NCBI RefSeq assembly: GCF_030412785.1
Contig: NZ_CP125295.1
Location: forward strand, 186,001-250,000
Origin: Paraburkholderia sabiae
GTDB taxonomy: Bacteria > Pseudomonadota > Gammaproteobacteria > Burkholderiales > Burkholderiaceae
DNA length: 64,000 nucleotides
Reading direction: 5' to 3'
Below the pieces are notes generated by a model. That model was not told the origin of the DNA, searched no databases, and saw only the letters and a program-made list of their open reading frames with translations. This document shows, piece after piece, positions 26,956-35,647 of this stretch. How positions within the stretch are numbered: the stretch's first letter is position 1; the number at the start of each line of letters is the position of its first letter. Made by a program: the position numbers and the translations under genes.

Positions 26956-27478
26956 GGCATCCGCGGTTTCGTATCGGTTTGCTAGTGTTGCCCCTGTGCG
27001 GGGCGGCAGTTACTTTCTTTGCCGCCGCAAAGAAAGTAACCAAAGAAAGCGGCTTCAAACCTCCGGTGCCTGCCAGGTTCGCGCTGCGCCATGCCGCAGT
27101 TGAGCAGTCGCGCAGCGACGCCAACACTCCGTAGAAAACCCGCAGTCAGGCGCGCGCGGCGCGAAAAATGACATCCACTTGGGACACATTGGGTCGGCTT
27201 GTTTTTGTCCGTTTGCCGTCGGTCCAATTGCGGCGGTATGTGCTCCAGCCTGTGTGTGGGGTTTTCGCGCCGCGCACGGTTGACTGCGGGCTTTCTACAG
27301 CGTGCGGACGTCGCAGCGCAATAGCTCAAAGAACGTGAGCCGTGGCGTTATCCGGGCAGGCCCCGGAGGTTCAAAAGCGGCTTTCTTTTGCCTACTTTTC
27401 TTTGCCGCTGCAAAGAAAAGTAGGTGCCGCCCCGCACAGGGGCGACGCCTGAAGCACAGACCGCAAAACGCGGATGCC
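26956..27478. repeat. Long palindromic intergenic repeat, copy A (523 bp)
   Basis: The ends are inverted (GGCATCCGCG left, CGCGGATGCC right). About 200 bases of each arm pair imperfectly around a central core of about 120 bases. Each arm carries a local hairpin: GTTACTTTCTTTG with its complement around CCGCCG on the left, and CCTACTTTTCTTTG with its complement around CCGCTG on the right, plus a CCCCTGTGCGGGG mini-hairpin. Two further copies are at 31315-33122 (interrupted) and 60306-60826. It lies between the converging cutC and indolepyruvate oxidoreductase genes and probably terminates both. Short open frames inside it are not believed to be genes. A T-rich low-complexity stretch (about 26919-26955) precedes it. 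Confidence 0.88.
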
Positions 27479-27516
27479 AACAAAAAAGCCTTCAAGCGTC
27501 GCAGACAAAAAAACCA

Positions 27517-30500
27517 TCACTTGGCGACTACAACAGGAATGCCTCGCAGAGTCCCAACCCCTTTAGCTTCCAGAAGCGCTTCAGCAACAAAACGGCCGGT
27601 CGCCGCTTCGACCCGCAACCGCACAGCAATCTCACGTTCGCTGCGCTTAACAGCAGCCAGATTAGCGAGCTTCACATGCCCATACCCGCGCACGCGGGAA
27701 AAGACCTCAGCAAGCCGAACGACATCATCAACGGTAACGTTGTTCAGCATCACGAACGCCCGCTGCATAGTCGTTTCGTAGTCGGCGGAAAGCTCACGCT
27801 CCATGCGCCGCTCGACAGTGCGGCCAAACGGATCGAGCGCCGTGCCTCGCAGGCCACGCCACTTCGCCATCACGCCAAACACCGGCCACATCCATTGCCC
27901 GAACGTCTTCTTCTGCGGCTTTGCGCCGCCATTCGCGCGTGAAATGGTCGGCGGCGCGAGGTTGAACTTCACGCCGAAGTCTTTACCCGCGACACCTTCG
28001 AATTGCGCTTCGAGCGCGGCACGGAAAGAAGGATCGCTATGCAGACGCGCGACTTCGTATTCATCTTTCACGGCCAGCAATCGATAGAACGTCGTCGCCA
28101 CCGCGCGACTCAAACGCTCGTCACGCACACCGCCTTCGAGCTTGCGCTCGGCCTGACGCGCCGCATCGACCAGCGCACGATAGCGCTTCACATAAGCGGC
28201 ACCGCCATAAGCCAAAAGACGCGCCTCACGATCCGCAACCAGTGCATCGAGCGATTCCAGCGACACAACAGGCTTGACCGCATGACGCTGCGTCCATAGT
28301 GCTTCGAGCCCGGCGGGATCGGCGGCTGCCATGCGGCCAATCGCAAACGCCAACTGATTCATCTGCACCGCGACGTTGTTCAGTTCGATCGCGCGCATCA
28401 TCGCCGCAAACGACACCGGCACGAGACCCAACTGCCACGCGTAGCCCAGCATCAGAATATTCGCGCCGATCGTGTCGCCGAGAAAACGCGTCGCGAGCGA
28501 TTGCGCGTCGCACGACGACATGCGCTCTTCGCCCGCCGCGTGACGCATCTTGTCGAGCAACGCGTCCGCGTGAAGATTCGCGTCCGGGTTCTGCACGAAC
28601 GACGCATTCGGAATCGCATGCGTGTTCACGACGATGCGCGTGCGGCCATGACGCACTGTCTGCAATGCATCGGCGCTCGCGCCCACGACCATGTCGCACG
28701 CGAGCAGCACGTCGGCTTGCTGCGTGTCGATACGCACCTGGTTCAGCCACTCGTCGCGCGCGGCGAAGCGCACGAACGACAGCACCGAACCGCCTTTCTG
28801 CGCGAAGCCCATGAAATCCAGCACCGACGCGCTCTTGCCCTCCAGATGCGCAGCCATGCTGATCAGCGCGCCCACCGTCACGACGCCCGTGCCGCCGACG
28901 CCCGTTACGAGGATGTCGTAAGGCGCGGCATCGAGTTGCGTCGTCGGCAAAGGCAATGCGTCGACACGTGTGGCGAGTGCGGCTGCATCGAATGCGACGC
29001 CTGCGGCCTTCTTCAGCTTGCCGCCTTCGATCGTCACGAAGCTCGGGCAAAAGCCGTTCACGCACGAATAGTCCTTGTTGCACGACGACTGATCGATGCG
29101 GCGCTTGCGGCCCAACGGCGTTTCGACGGGTTCGACGGAAAGACAGTTCGATTGCACGCCGCAATCGCCGCAGCCTTCGCACACTTCTTCGTTGATGAAG
29201 AGGCGCTTGTCCGGATCGGGAAACTCGCCTTTCTTGCGACGGCGGCGCTTTTCGGCGGCACAGGTCTGGTCGTAGATCAGCACCGTCACGCCGTCGATGT
29301 CGCGCAATTCGCGCTGCATCCTGTCGAGTTCGCTTCGGTGATGGAACGTCGTGCCCTTCGGAAACTGATCGTGATGGCCGTCGTATTTTTCCGGCTCGTC
29401 GCTGACCACGACGAAGTGCGACACGCCTTCCGCTTCGACCTGTCGCGCGATCTGCGGCACGGAGATGCTGCCGTCGACCGGCTGCCCGCCTGTCATTGCG
29501 ACGGCATCGTTGTAGAGGATCTTGTACGTGATCGTCGCCTTCGCCGCGACGGCCTGGCGGATCGCGAGAATGCCGGAGTGGAAGTACGTGCCGTCGCCGA
29601 GATTCTGGAACACGTGACGCGTTTTCGTGAACATCGAATGCGCGGCCCAGTCGACGCCTTCGCCGCCCATCTGGATCAGCCCCGTCGTGTCGCGCTCCAT
29701 CCACGACGCCATGAAGTGACAGCCGATGCCCGCCTGCGCAATCGAGCCTTCGGGCACTTTCGTCGATGTGTTGTGCGGGCAGCCCGAGCAGAAGTAGGGC
29801 GTGCGCTTCACGGCATCGGCGGCATTCGAGAGAATTTGCGGCGCGACGAGATCGACCACGCGCTCGCGGCGGTCGAGCGCGGGCTTGTGCTTCGCGAGCC
29901 AGTTCGCGAACACGGGCAGAATGCGCGACGGCCGCAATTCACCGAGCGACGACAGCAGCAGCGAACCGTCTTCCGCGTACTTGCCGACGATCGCGGGCCG
30001 CGCGCCTTCCTTGCGGTTGTACAGATAGTCCTTGATCTGCTGCTCGATGACGGGACCTTTCTCTTCGATGACGAGCACTTCGGAAAGACCGGAGACGAAT
30101 GCATCGATACGCGTCATTTCGAGCGGGAACGACAGACCGACCTTGTAGATGCGCACGCCCGCGTTTTCCAGATCGGCGACGGTGAGGTCGAGCCGGCGCA
30201 ACGCTTCCATCAGATCGAGATGCGCCTTGCCGCACGTGATGATGCCGACGTTCGCGTGCGGGCTCGGCGCGATCCACTTGTCGATGCTGTTGAAGCGCGC
30301 GAAGTGGCGCACGGCGTCGAGCTTCGCGTGCAGGCGCTGTTCGATCGTGAGACTCGGCAGATCGGGCCAGCGGTTGTGCAGGCCGCCAGTGGGCGGCTGG
30401 AAGCCTTCGGGCGTCGGCCATTCCATTTGCAGCGCATCGAGATCGACGGTCGAACCGGACTCGACCGTTTCCGAAATCGCCTTGTAGCCGACCCACGCGC

Positions 30501-31110
30501 CGGAGTAGCGCGACAGCGCCCAGCCGTAGATGCCGAATTCGAGCATGTCCGCGATGTTCGACGGATTCACGACGGGCATGTGCCACGCGATCATCGCGAA
30601 GTCGCTCTGATGCGGCATCGACGACGACACGCAACCGTGATCGTCGCCCGCGACGACCAGCACGCCTCCGTGCTGTGACGAGCCGTATGCGTTGCCGTGC
30701 TTGAGTGCGTCGCCTGCGCGGTCGACGCCGGGGCCTTTGCCGTACCACATCGCGTAGACGCCATCGACGGTGCGCTCCGGGTCTGCCTCGACACGCTGCG
30801 TGCCGAGCACGGCCGTGCCGCCGAGTTCTTCGTTGATCGCGGGGAGGAAGCGGACGTCGTGTGCGTCTAGCAGTTTCTTCGCCTTCCACAACTGCTGGTC
30901 GACCATGCCGAGCGGCGAACCGCGATAACCGCTGATGAAACCGGCGGTGTTCAGGCCGTGCGCCTTGTCGAGTTCCCGTTGCATCAGGGCGAGGCGCACG
31001 AGCGCCTGGGTGCCAGTCAGGAAGATGCGGCCGCGCGTGGCGGTGAGGTTGTCCGAGAGGCGGTAATCGGCGAGTGCGGGGGTGCCGTCGATGGGTAGAC
31101 GAGCGGTCAT
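27517..31110 (-). CDS. Indolepyruvate ferredoxin oxidoreductase family protein (fused alpha-gamma chain)
   Basis: A 1197-residue single-chain enzyme of the 2-oxoacid:ferredoxin oxidoreductase family, which decarboxylates aryl- or branched 2-oxoacids with thiamine diphosphate and passes electrons to iron-sulfur clusters. The N-terminal alpha-like part has SGYRGSPLGMVDQQ. The TPP-binding part includes GIGCHFMASWMERD and MGGEGVDWAAHS. Cluster cysteines are in CEGCGDCGVQSNC and SCNKDYSCVNGFCPS. The gamma-like part has VTGVGGTGVVTVGAL and DFMGFAQKGGSV. A good SD (AAGGAGACTCCCC) precedes ATG. Its likely role is catabolism of aromatic amino acids. The 3' end drifts to T-ending codons next to repeat A. 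Confidence 0.9.
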   Translation of the reverse strand: MTARLPIDGTPALADYRLSDNLTATRGRIFLTGTQALVRLALMQRELDKAHGLNTAGFISGYRGSPLGMVDQQLWKAKKLLDAHDVRFLPAINEELGGTAVLGTQRVEADPERTVDGVYAMWYGKGPGVDRAGDALKHGNAYGSSQHGGVLVVAGDDHGCVSSSMPHQSDFAMIAWHMPVVNPSNIADMLEFGIYGWALSRYSGAWVGYKAISETVESGSTVDLDALQMEWPTPEGFQPPTGGLHNRWPDLPSLTIEQRLHAKLDAVRHFARFNSIDKWIAPSPHANVGIITCGKAHLDLMEALRRLDLTVADLENAGVRIYKVGLSFPLEMTRIDAFVSGLSEVLVIEEKGPVIEQQIKDYLYNRKEGARPAIVGKYAEDGSLLLSSLGELRPSRILPVFANWLAKHKPALDRRERVVDLVAPQILSNAADAVKRTPYFCSGCPHNTSTKVPEGSIAQAGIGCHFMASWMERDTTGLIQMGGEGVDWAAHSMFTKTRHVFQNLGDGTYFHSGILAIRQAVAAKATITYKILYNDAVAMTGGQPVDGSISVPQIARQVEAEGVSHFVVVSDEPEKYDGHHDQFPKGTTFHHRSELDRMQRELRDIDGVTVLIYDQTCAAEKRRRRKKGEFPDPDKRLFINEEVCEGCGDCGVQSNCLSVEPVETPLGRKRRIDQSSCNKDYSCVNGFCPSFVTIEGGKLKKAAGVAFDAAALATRVDALPLPTTQLDAAPYDILVTGVGGTGVVTVGALISMAAHLEGKSASVLDFMGFAQKGGSVLSFVRFAARDEWLNQVRIDTQQADVLLACDMVVGASADALQTVRHGRTRIVVNTHAIPNASFVQNPDANLHADALLDKMRHAAGEERMSSCDAQSLATRFLGDTIGANILMLGYAWQLGLVPVSFAAMMRAIELNNVAVQMNQLAFAIGRMAAADPAGLEALWTQRHAVKPVVSLESLDALVADREARLLAYGGAAYVKRYRALVDAARQAERKLEGGVRDERLSRAVATTFYRLLAVKDEYEVARLHSDPSFRAALEAQFEGVAGKDFGVKFNLAPPTISRANGGAKPQKKTFGQWMWPVFGVMAKWRGLRGTALDPFGRTVERRMERELSADYETTMQRAFVMLNNVTVDDVVRLAEVFSRVRGYGHVKLANLAAVKRSEREIAVRLRVEAATGRFVAEALLEAKGVGTLRGIPVVVAK

Positions 31111-31771
31111 TGGGGAGTCTCCTTTTTTGCTTTTTCGGGCTTTGCTGCCTGCGGCGCGTCCTTGTTGCCGCTGGCCGCAGTCGCGGCGAAAGAGACTCCA
31201 TTCTTTCGCGTCAATTGGAGTAGAAGTTCTCTAAATTGGCCGGCCGTTCCGTTTCGTTCGCAAGTTTCTTCGCGGAATTTGCGGTGTTTGGGTGGATTTT
31301 TCTGCGCGTGCTGTGGCATCCGCGTTTTCGTATCGGTGCTGCATGCGTTGCCCCTGTGCGGGGCGGCACCTACTTTTCTTTGCAGCGGCAAAGAAAAGTA
31401 GGCAAAAGAAAGCCGCTTTTGTACCTCCGGTGCCGGCCAGGATAGCGCTTCAGCATGCCGCAGTTGAGCTGTCGCGCAGCGACGCAACACTCCGTAGAAA
31501 GCCCGCAGTCAGGCGCGCGCGGCGCGAAAGATGACATCCACCTGGGGCACGTTCGGTAGGCTTGTTTTTGTGTTTGCCGTCGGTCTGATTGCGGCGGTAT
31601 GTGCTCGAAACTGTGTGTGGGGTTTTCGCGCCGTGCGCGGTTGACTGCGGGCTTTCTACAGAGTGCGGAGGTCGCTGCGCAATAGCTCAAAGAACATGTG
31701 CCGGGGCGTTATCCTGGCAGGCCCCGGAGGTTCAAAAGCGGCTTTCTTTTGCCTACTTTTCTTTGCCGCTG

Positions 31772-33048
31772 TGTAAAGACTGGAGACATAGCTGACAGGT
31801 GTACAGGGACATGGTTGACACTTTCGGGTAATCAAACGCCCGGATTCAACCATGCCCTGGGAAGCAAAAAACACCATGAATCTCCGCGAAGAATTCGTCA
31901 GCCTGGCCGCCACACAGGCTCTGTCATTCAGCGAGCTATGCCGGCGCTACCGGATCAGCCGCCAGACCGGCTACAAGTGGCTGGACCGTCACAAGGCCGA
32001 AGGCCCCGGCGGGCTGGCCGACCGCTCCCGACGCCCGCACCACAGCCCCCTGCGCTCACCTGAACACATCGAAGCGCGGGTGCTGGAACTGCGTCGCGAA
32101 CATGGCTGGGGCGGACGCAAGATCGAACGGCGCCTGAAGGATCTGGGCGAGACTGAGGTGCCCGCGCCCGCCACGATCACCGAAATCCTGCGCCGCCACG
32201 GGCTCATCGATGAACAGGCGTCGCAGCAGCGCCAGCACTGGCAGCGCTTCGAGCACGCGCATCCGAACCTGCTGTGGCAGATGGACTTCAAGGGCGACGT
32301 CCAGACGCTGAAGGATGGGCGCTGCATGCCGCTGACGGTCATCGACGATCACTCGCGCTACAACCTCGTGCTCAGCGCCTGCTCGCGTACGACCACACAG
32401 GTCGTGCAGGCCGCGCTTGAGCGCGCGTTCCGCTGCTACGGGCTGCCTGCGCGCATCAACACCGACAACGGCGCGCCGTGGGGCTCGCCCAGCGCGCCGG
32501 GGCAGCTCACCGAACTCGCGGTCTGGCTGATCCGGCTGGGCATCCTGGTGAGCTACAGCCGGCCGTATCACCCGCAGACCAATGGCAAGGACGAACGGTT
32601 TCACCGCACGCTGAAGGCCGAAGTGCTGGACCGGCAGGCCTTCAGCACACATGCGCACATGCAGCAGGCACTGGATCGCTGGCGGCACGTGTACAACGTC
32701 GAACGTCCGCACGAGGCACTCGGGATGGCCACGCCCATTACCCGCTACGCGTGCAGCCTGCGCGCGATGCCCGGGCGGGTGCCCGAGCCCGAATACGGCT
32801 GTGGCGATGAAGTCTTACGGGTCAATGCCAGCGGCGTGGTGCGCCTGCGCGGCCAGAAACTGAAGCTGTCGATCGCGCTCAAGGGGCTGCAGGTAGCCGC
32901 CCGCATGAGCGAGAAGGAAGACGGGGTGATCGAGATCTGGTTCGCCCATCAGCGGGTCGCCAAACTTGACCTGAAGGCACCCAAACCCTGACCATCAGGT
33001 GTCAACGATGTCCCCGTACATGTGTCAACCATGTCTCCAGTCTGTACA
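31772..33048 (+). mobile_element. IS481-family insertion sequence, 1277 bp, with 6-bp target duplication
   Basis: The ends are TGTAAAGACTGGAGACAT (left) and, reverse-complemented, TGTACAGACTGGAGACAT (right). Similarity runs about 50 bases inward with roughly seven or eight mismatches. The host sequence CCGCTG is present on both sides (31766-31771 and 33049-33054) but once in repeat copies A and C, proving a recent 6-bp target duplication. One intact transposase gene fills the element. Each end carries two copies of a GGRGACATNGYTGACA-like motif, probably transposase-binding sites. Confidence 0.93.
31852..32991 (+). CDS. IS481-family transposase
   Basis: A 379-residue DDE transposase. An N-terminal helix-turn-helix (ELCRRYRISRQTGYKWLDRH) is followed by an integrase core with the catalytic triad visible in LLWQMDFKGD, INTDNGAPWGS and NGKDERFHRTLKAEV. 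The MPW start is typical of the family, which supports the ATG at 31852. The frame is full length and undamaged, so the element may still move. A C-terminal beta-rich tail (about 290-379) completes it. Confidence 0.95.
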   Translation: MPWEAKNTMNLREEFVSLAATQALSFSELCRRYRISRQTGYKWLDRHKAEGPGGLADRSRRPHHSPLRSPEHIEARVLELRREHGWGGRKIERRLKDLGETEVPAPATITEILRRHGLIDEQASQQRQHWQRFEHAHPNLLWQMDFKGDVQTLKDGRCMPLTVIDDHSRYNLVLSACSRTTTQVVQAALERAFRCYGLPARINTDNGAPWGSPSAPGQLTELAVWLIRLGILVSYSRPYHPQTNGKDERFHRTLKAEVLDRQAFSTHAHMQQALDRWRHVYNVERPHEALGMATPITRYACSLRAMPGRVPEPEYGCGDEVLRVNASGVVRLRGQKLKLSIALKGLQVAARMSEKEDGVIEIWFAHQRVAKLDLKAPKP

Positions 33049-33200
33049 CCGCTGCAAAGAAAAGTAGGTGCCGCCCCGCACAGGGGCAACGCATGAACTA
33101 CCGATACGAAACCGCGGATGCCACCACAAAAGACAAACCCGCCAACCCAACCCAATCCTGAGCTACCCTACCCAAACCCATTCGCCGAAGGCAAAAAAAG

Positions 33201-33818
33201 ATGAAACTCTATTACTGGCCCAAAACCCGCGCATTCCGCGCGCTCTGGATGCTCGAAGAAATCGGCGAGCCCTACGAACTGGCGCACGTGAACCTTCGCG
33301 CCGGCGAGCAGGACACCACCAACTTCCACCACATCAACCCGATGTGCAAGCTCCCGGCACTCGACGACGCTGGCGTGCAGGTCGCCGAATCGGGCGCAGT
33401 GCTTCTGTATCTGGCCGACCGTTTCCCGGAAGCAAAGCTTGGCGTGCCCGTAGGCGATCCACTCCGCGGGCGCTTCCTGCAATGGCTCTTCTTCACGCCA
33501 GGCTGCCTGGAACCGGCGATGGCCGAGAAACTCACAGGCGCGTCGGGCAATTCGTTCAGCTTCGGCTGGGGCAATCTCGAACGCGTGAAGGCCGCGATCG
33601 ACACGGCGCTCGACGAAGGCGACTGGCTCCTCGGTGAGCGCTTCTCGGCGGCCGATCTGCTGCTCGCTGGCACGCTGCAAATCGCGTTCGTCGCGAAACT
33701 GCTGGAGCCTGCGGGACGCATCGGCGAATACGTCGATCGGGCGATCGCGCGCGATGCGCATACGCGCGCAATGGCCATCGAGCAACGCGAAATCGAAGCG
33801 CTGAAACTCAAGCACTAG
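33201..33818 (+). CDS. Glutathione S-transferase family protein
   Basis: A 205-residue cytosolic protein with an N-terminal thioredoxin-like domain (MKLYYWPKTRAFRALWMLEE, cis-Pro in MCKLPALDD, and ESGAVLLYLADR, the glutathione-binding Glu-Ser) and a C-terminal helical domain (about 88-205, FSAADLLLAGTL holding the N-capping motif). It conjugates or reduces substrates with glutathione; the substrate is not readable. The gene stands alone, just right of repeat copy B. Confidence 0.88.
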   Translation: MKLYYWPKTRAFRALWMLEEIGEPYELAHVNLRAGEQDTTNFHHINPMCKLPALDDAGVQVAESGAVLLYLADRFPEAKLGVPVGDPLRGRFLQWLFFTPGCLEPAMAEKLTGASGNSFSFGWGNLERVKAAIDTALDEGDWLLGERFSAADLLLAGTLQIAFVAKLLEPAGRIGEYVDRAIARDAHTRAMAIEQREIEALKLKH

Positions 33819-33839
33819 CCAGCAAGGCAAAACAGCGCC

Positions 33840-34781
33840 TCAGCCCGTCGGCGCCTGCTGCAATTCATGCGGCTGCAGCGGCTCGACGTCATCGAAATGC
33901 GAGTAGTCGATGTGGCTCACGCCATTCACCTCGCGGATCAGATCGACGAAACGGTGCTGCCAGCGAATGTCGTCGGCGGGCCACGAAAAGCGCGCCTGCA
34001 TCGTCTGCGATGTGTTTTCGTCGGAGCCTTCTATCGTGAGCAGCAGCGACGCGTCCTGCGAATCGAGGCTTTCGGGCGTTTCGCCGAACAGCGGACTCGC
34101 CTCGTCGATCACGTGCATCAGGTTCCAGCCGAGATAGAACATCGGCTGCTGATCGCGCACGAGCTTGAGGTCGTAAATCTTGCGCAGCACGTAGCCTTCC
34201 GTCGAACGCTCGACGCGCATCAACCGCAGCCGCGCCCGCGCTTCGACGATAACGTTTTGCCGCGCGTTCGCGGTACGCACCATCAGCGTAGTCTGCCCGT
34301 CGATCGGTCGCACGATCGCGAAGCGCGAGAACATGATCTTCGCTCGCGGCCGCGAAAAGCGCGCGAAGATCAGGCCCGTCGCCAGCGCAATGCCCGACAT
34401 GCCGACGAAAATTTCGAGCGTCGCGACGAGGTGGCCGTACAGCGTCTGCGGATGCATGTCGCCATAACCGACCGTCGCGAGCGTTTCGACGCTGAAGAAG
34501 AATGCGCCTGCAAATCCCTTGGGATTCTGATTGGCGATCGCGCTGCCGCCGAACTCATACAGCGACGCGAAAATCGAGTTCAGCACGAGAAAGACGAACG
34601 CCAGCGAACTGAAGAACACGGGCCAGCTGATCGTCAACGCACGGTGATAGAGGTCCTGCCACACGCGCAACGGCAAGCCGTGCGCAATGACCGTATGCGA
34701 GCGGGCGCGAATCTTCCGGTCGAGACGGCGGCCTGCGCGCGCGGGATGATCGCCGCTGGATTCGGGTGGGGTCGCGCTCAT
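33840..34781 (-). CDS. KirBac-type inward-rectifier potassium channel
   Basis: A 313-residue channel. Two membrane helices are visible (PVFFSSLAFVFLVLNSIFAS, and VATLEIFVGMSGIALATGLI). Between them a pore helix and selectivity filter read SVETLATVGYGDMHPQ, the K+ signature. The remaining C-terminal half is the cytoplasmic Kir immunoglobulin-like domain (FSRFAIVRPIDGQTTLMVR). The length is close to Burkholderia KirBac1.1. It would conduct K+ across the inner membrane. Confidence 0.92.
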   Translation of the reverse strand: MSATPPESSGDHPARAGRRLDRKIRARSHTVIAHGLPLRVWQDLYHRALTISWPVFFSSLAFVFLVLNSIFASLYEFGGSAIANQNPKGFAGAFFFSVETLATVGYGDMHPQTLYGHLVATLEIFVGMSGIALATGLIFARFSRPRAKIMFSRFAIVRPIDGQTTLMVRTANARQNVIVEARARLRLMRVERSTEGYVLRKIYDLKLVRDQQPMFYLGWNLMHVIDEASPLFGETPESLDSQDASLLLTIEGSDENTSQTMQARFSWPADDIRWQHRFVDLIREVNGVSHIDYSHFDDVEPLQPHELQQAPTG

Positions 34782-34936
34782 TGTTTTTCTGTTCCGCTGA
34801 CGAGTGTGTCGCGCAGCGTCATGGCGCGCCAGTCACCGACGTCGCCCGCTGCGGCGTGTAGTGTAGCGCGGCCCTCCGCCTACGGGCGGCGAGGCGTCAT
34901 CGTCGAAGAAGCGGCCGTCGTGCGCTCAGGGAAAAA

Positions 34937-35182
34937 TCAGGGAAATGCGCGCGGCTTCGGCACGCCCGCGCCGTGCTCGATATCGGCAACGGCCTGCTGA
35001 TGCGCCATTTCGACGGCTTCGGCTTCGGTCGCAAAGCCGGCGTCGCCGCCTACGGTTGTCCAGCGCTGCACGGGATGATCGCGATGCCGGATCTCGTACT
35101 CCGCGTCCCAGCGCGCGCCTTGCAGTTCGAGTGGTCGCACGTGTATCGCATACACGCCGTAAAGAAAGAGCGGTTCTGCCAT
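34937..35182 (-). CDS. Small hypothetical protein (81 aa)
   Basis: An 81-residue protein without signal or membrane segment; typical stretches are FLYGVYAIHVRPLELQGARW and EYEIRHRDHPVQRWTTVGG. The composition is protein-like and the opposite frames look like shadows. I do not recognise the family. It may be expressed with the other small minus-strand gene about 90 bases upstream (35272-35493). Confidence 0.65.
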   Translation of the reverse strand: MAEPLFLYGVYAIHVRPLELQGARWDAEYEIRHRDHPVQRWTTVGGDAGFATEAEAVEMAHQQAVADIEHGAGVPKPRAFP

Positions 35183-35271
35183 GATCGCCTCCGCCTGTTC
35201 AGCTGCAAAAAGTCGCAGGCGCGGCGCGCGGCGGACGCGCCACGTCTCGCTTCAACGGAAAAATCGCATGC

Positions 35272-35493
35272 CTATAGTTCGATCTCGCCGAGGATTCTGT
35301 GAGCCAGCGCTTTGGCTTCTTCGAGCGCTTCGTCAGCGGTCGCCGACGTGGCTTCGACTTCGTAGACGGTGTCCTCGGTCCCTTCGCCTTCGTCGCGCGA
35401 AAGCGCAACGACGCCCTGATACTTCCCGCCATCTACCGGGCGAACGGTCGCCGTCGCCGTATAGAGACCTTTGGTGTAGGTGACGTCCTCCAT
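35272..35493 (-). CDS. Small hypothetical protein (73 aa), acidic
   Basis: I use the ATG at 35493 (MEDVTYTKGLYTATATVRPV) because a GCAGGAGAGA ribosome site lies just before it; an ATG 18 bases upstream would put that site inside the gene. The 73-residue product is acidic with an alpha-beta look (YQGVVALSRDEGEGTEDTV, then a helical DEALEEAKALAHRIL tail). The function is unknown. The next downstream gene is the 81-residue protein. Confidence 0.7.
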   Translation of the reverse strand: MEDVTYTKGLYTATATVRPVDGGKYQGVVALSRDEGEGTEDTVYEVEATSATADEALEEAKALAHRILGEIEL

Positions 35494-35609
35494 GATGCAT
35501 CTCTCCTGCAAGGGGGAGATTCCATCCTAGCACGCGATTTCGACGCTCACATGTCGACGCCTCGAGTCACTTTCATCGCGCATTCACCGGCCGTTCCCGC
35601 AAAGGACGG

Positions 35610-35643
35610 AGTTGCCGGTCGGTGCTTGTACCGGCAACTTTTT
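35610..35643 (+). terminator. Terminator-like hairpin on the plus strand without an upstream plus-strand gene
   Basis: Stem AGTTGCCGGT (35610-35619) with ACCGGCAACT (35630-35639), 10-nt loop, then TTTTT on the plus strand. The neighbouring genes on both sides are on the minus strand, so it does not fit as their terminator by T-run direction, though the hairpin also lies 4-10 bases after the kinase stop and may end that transcript less efficiently. Confidence 0.55.
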
Positions 35644-35647
35644 CCCG

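Larger units (their letters stand above)
31315..33122. repeat. Long palindromic intergenic repeat, copy B, interrupted by an IS481 element
   Basis: Without the 1277-bp insertion and one 6-bp duplication the copy is 525 bp and matches copies A and C over its length, with the same GGCATCCGCG inverted ends. It lies between the divergent starts of the oxidoreductase and glutathione transferase genes, unlike the other two copies, which sit between converging genes. The insertion splits the loop of the right-hand hairpin. Confidence 0.88.

Noticed and set aside
26982..27329. Small open frames inside the three palindromic repeats, with shared strings such as FFAAAKKSRQKKAAF
   Set aside because: They recur because the repeat recurs, occur on both strands, begin outside conserved starts and lack ribosome sites. 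They are not believed to be genes.
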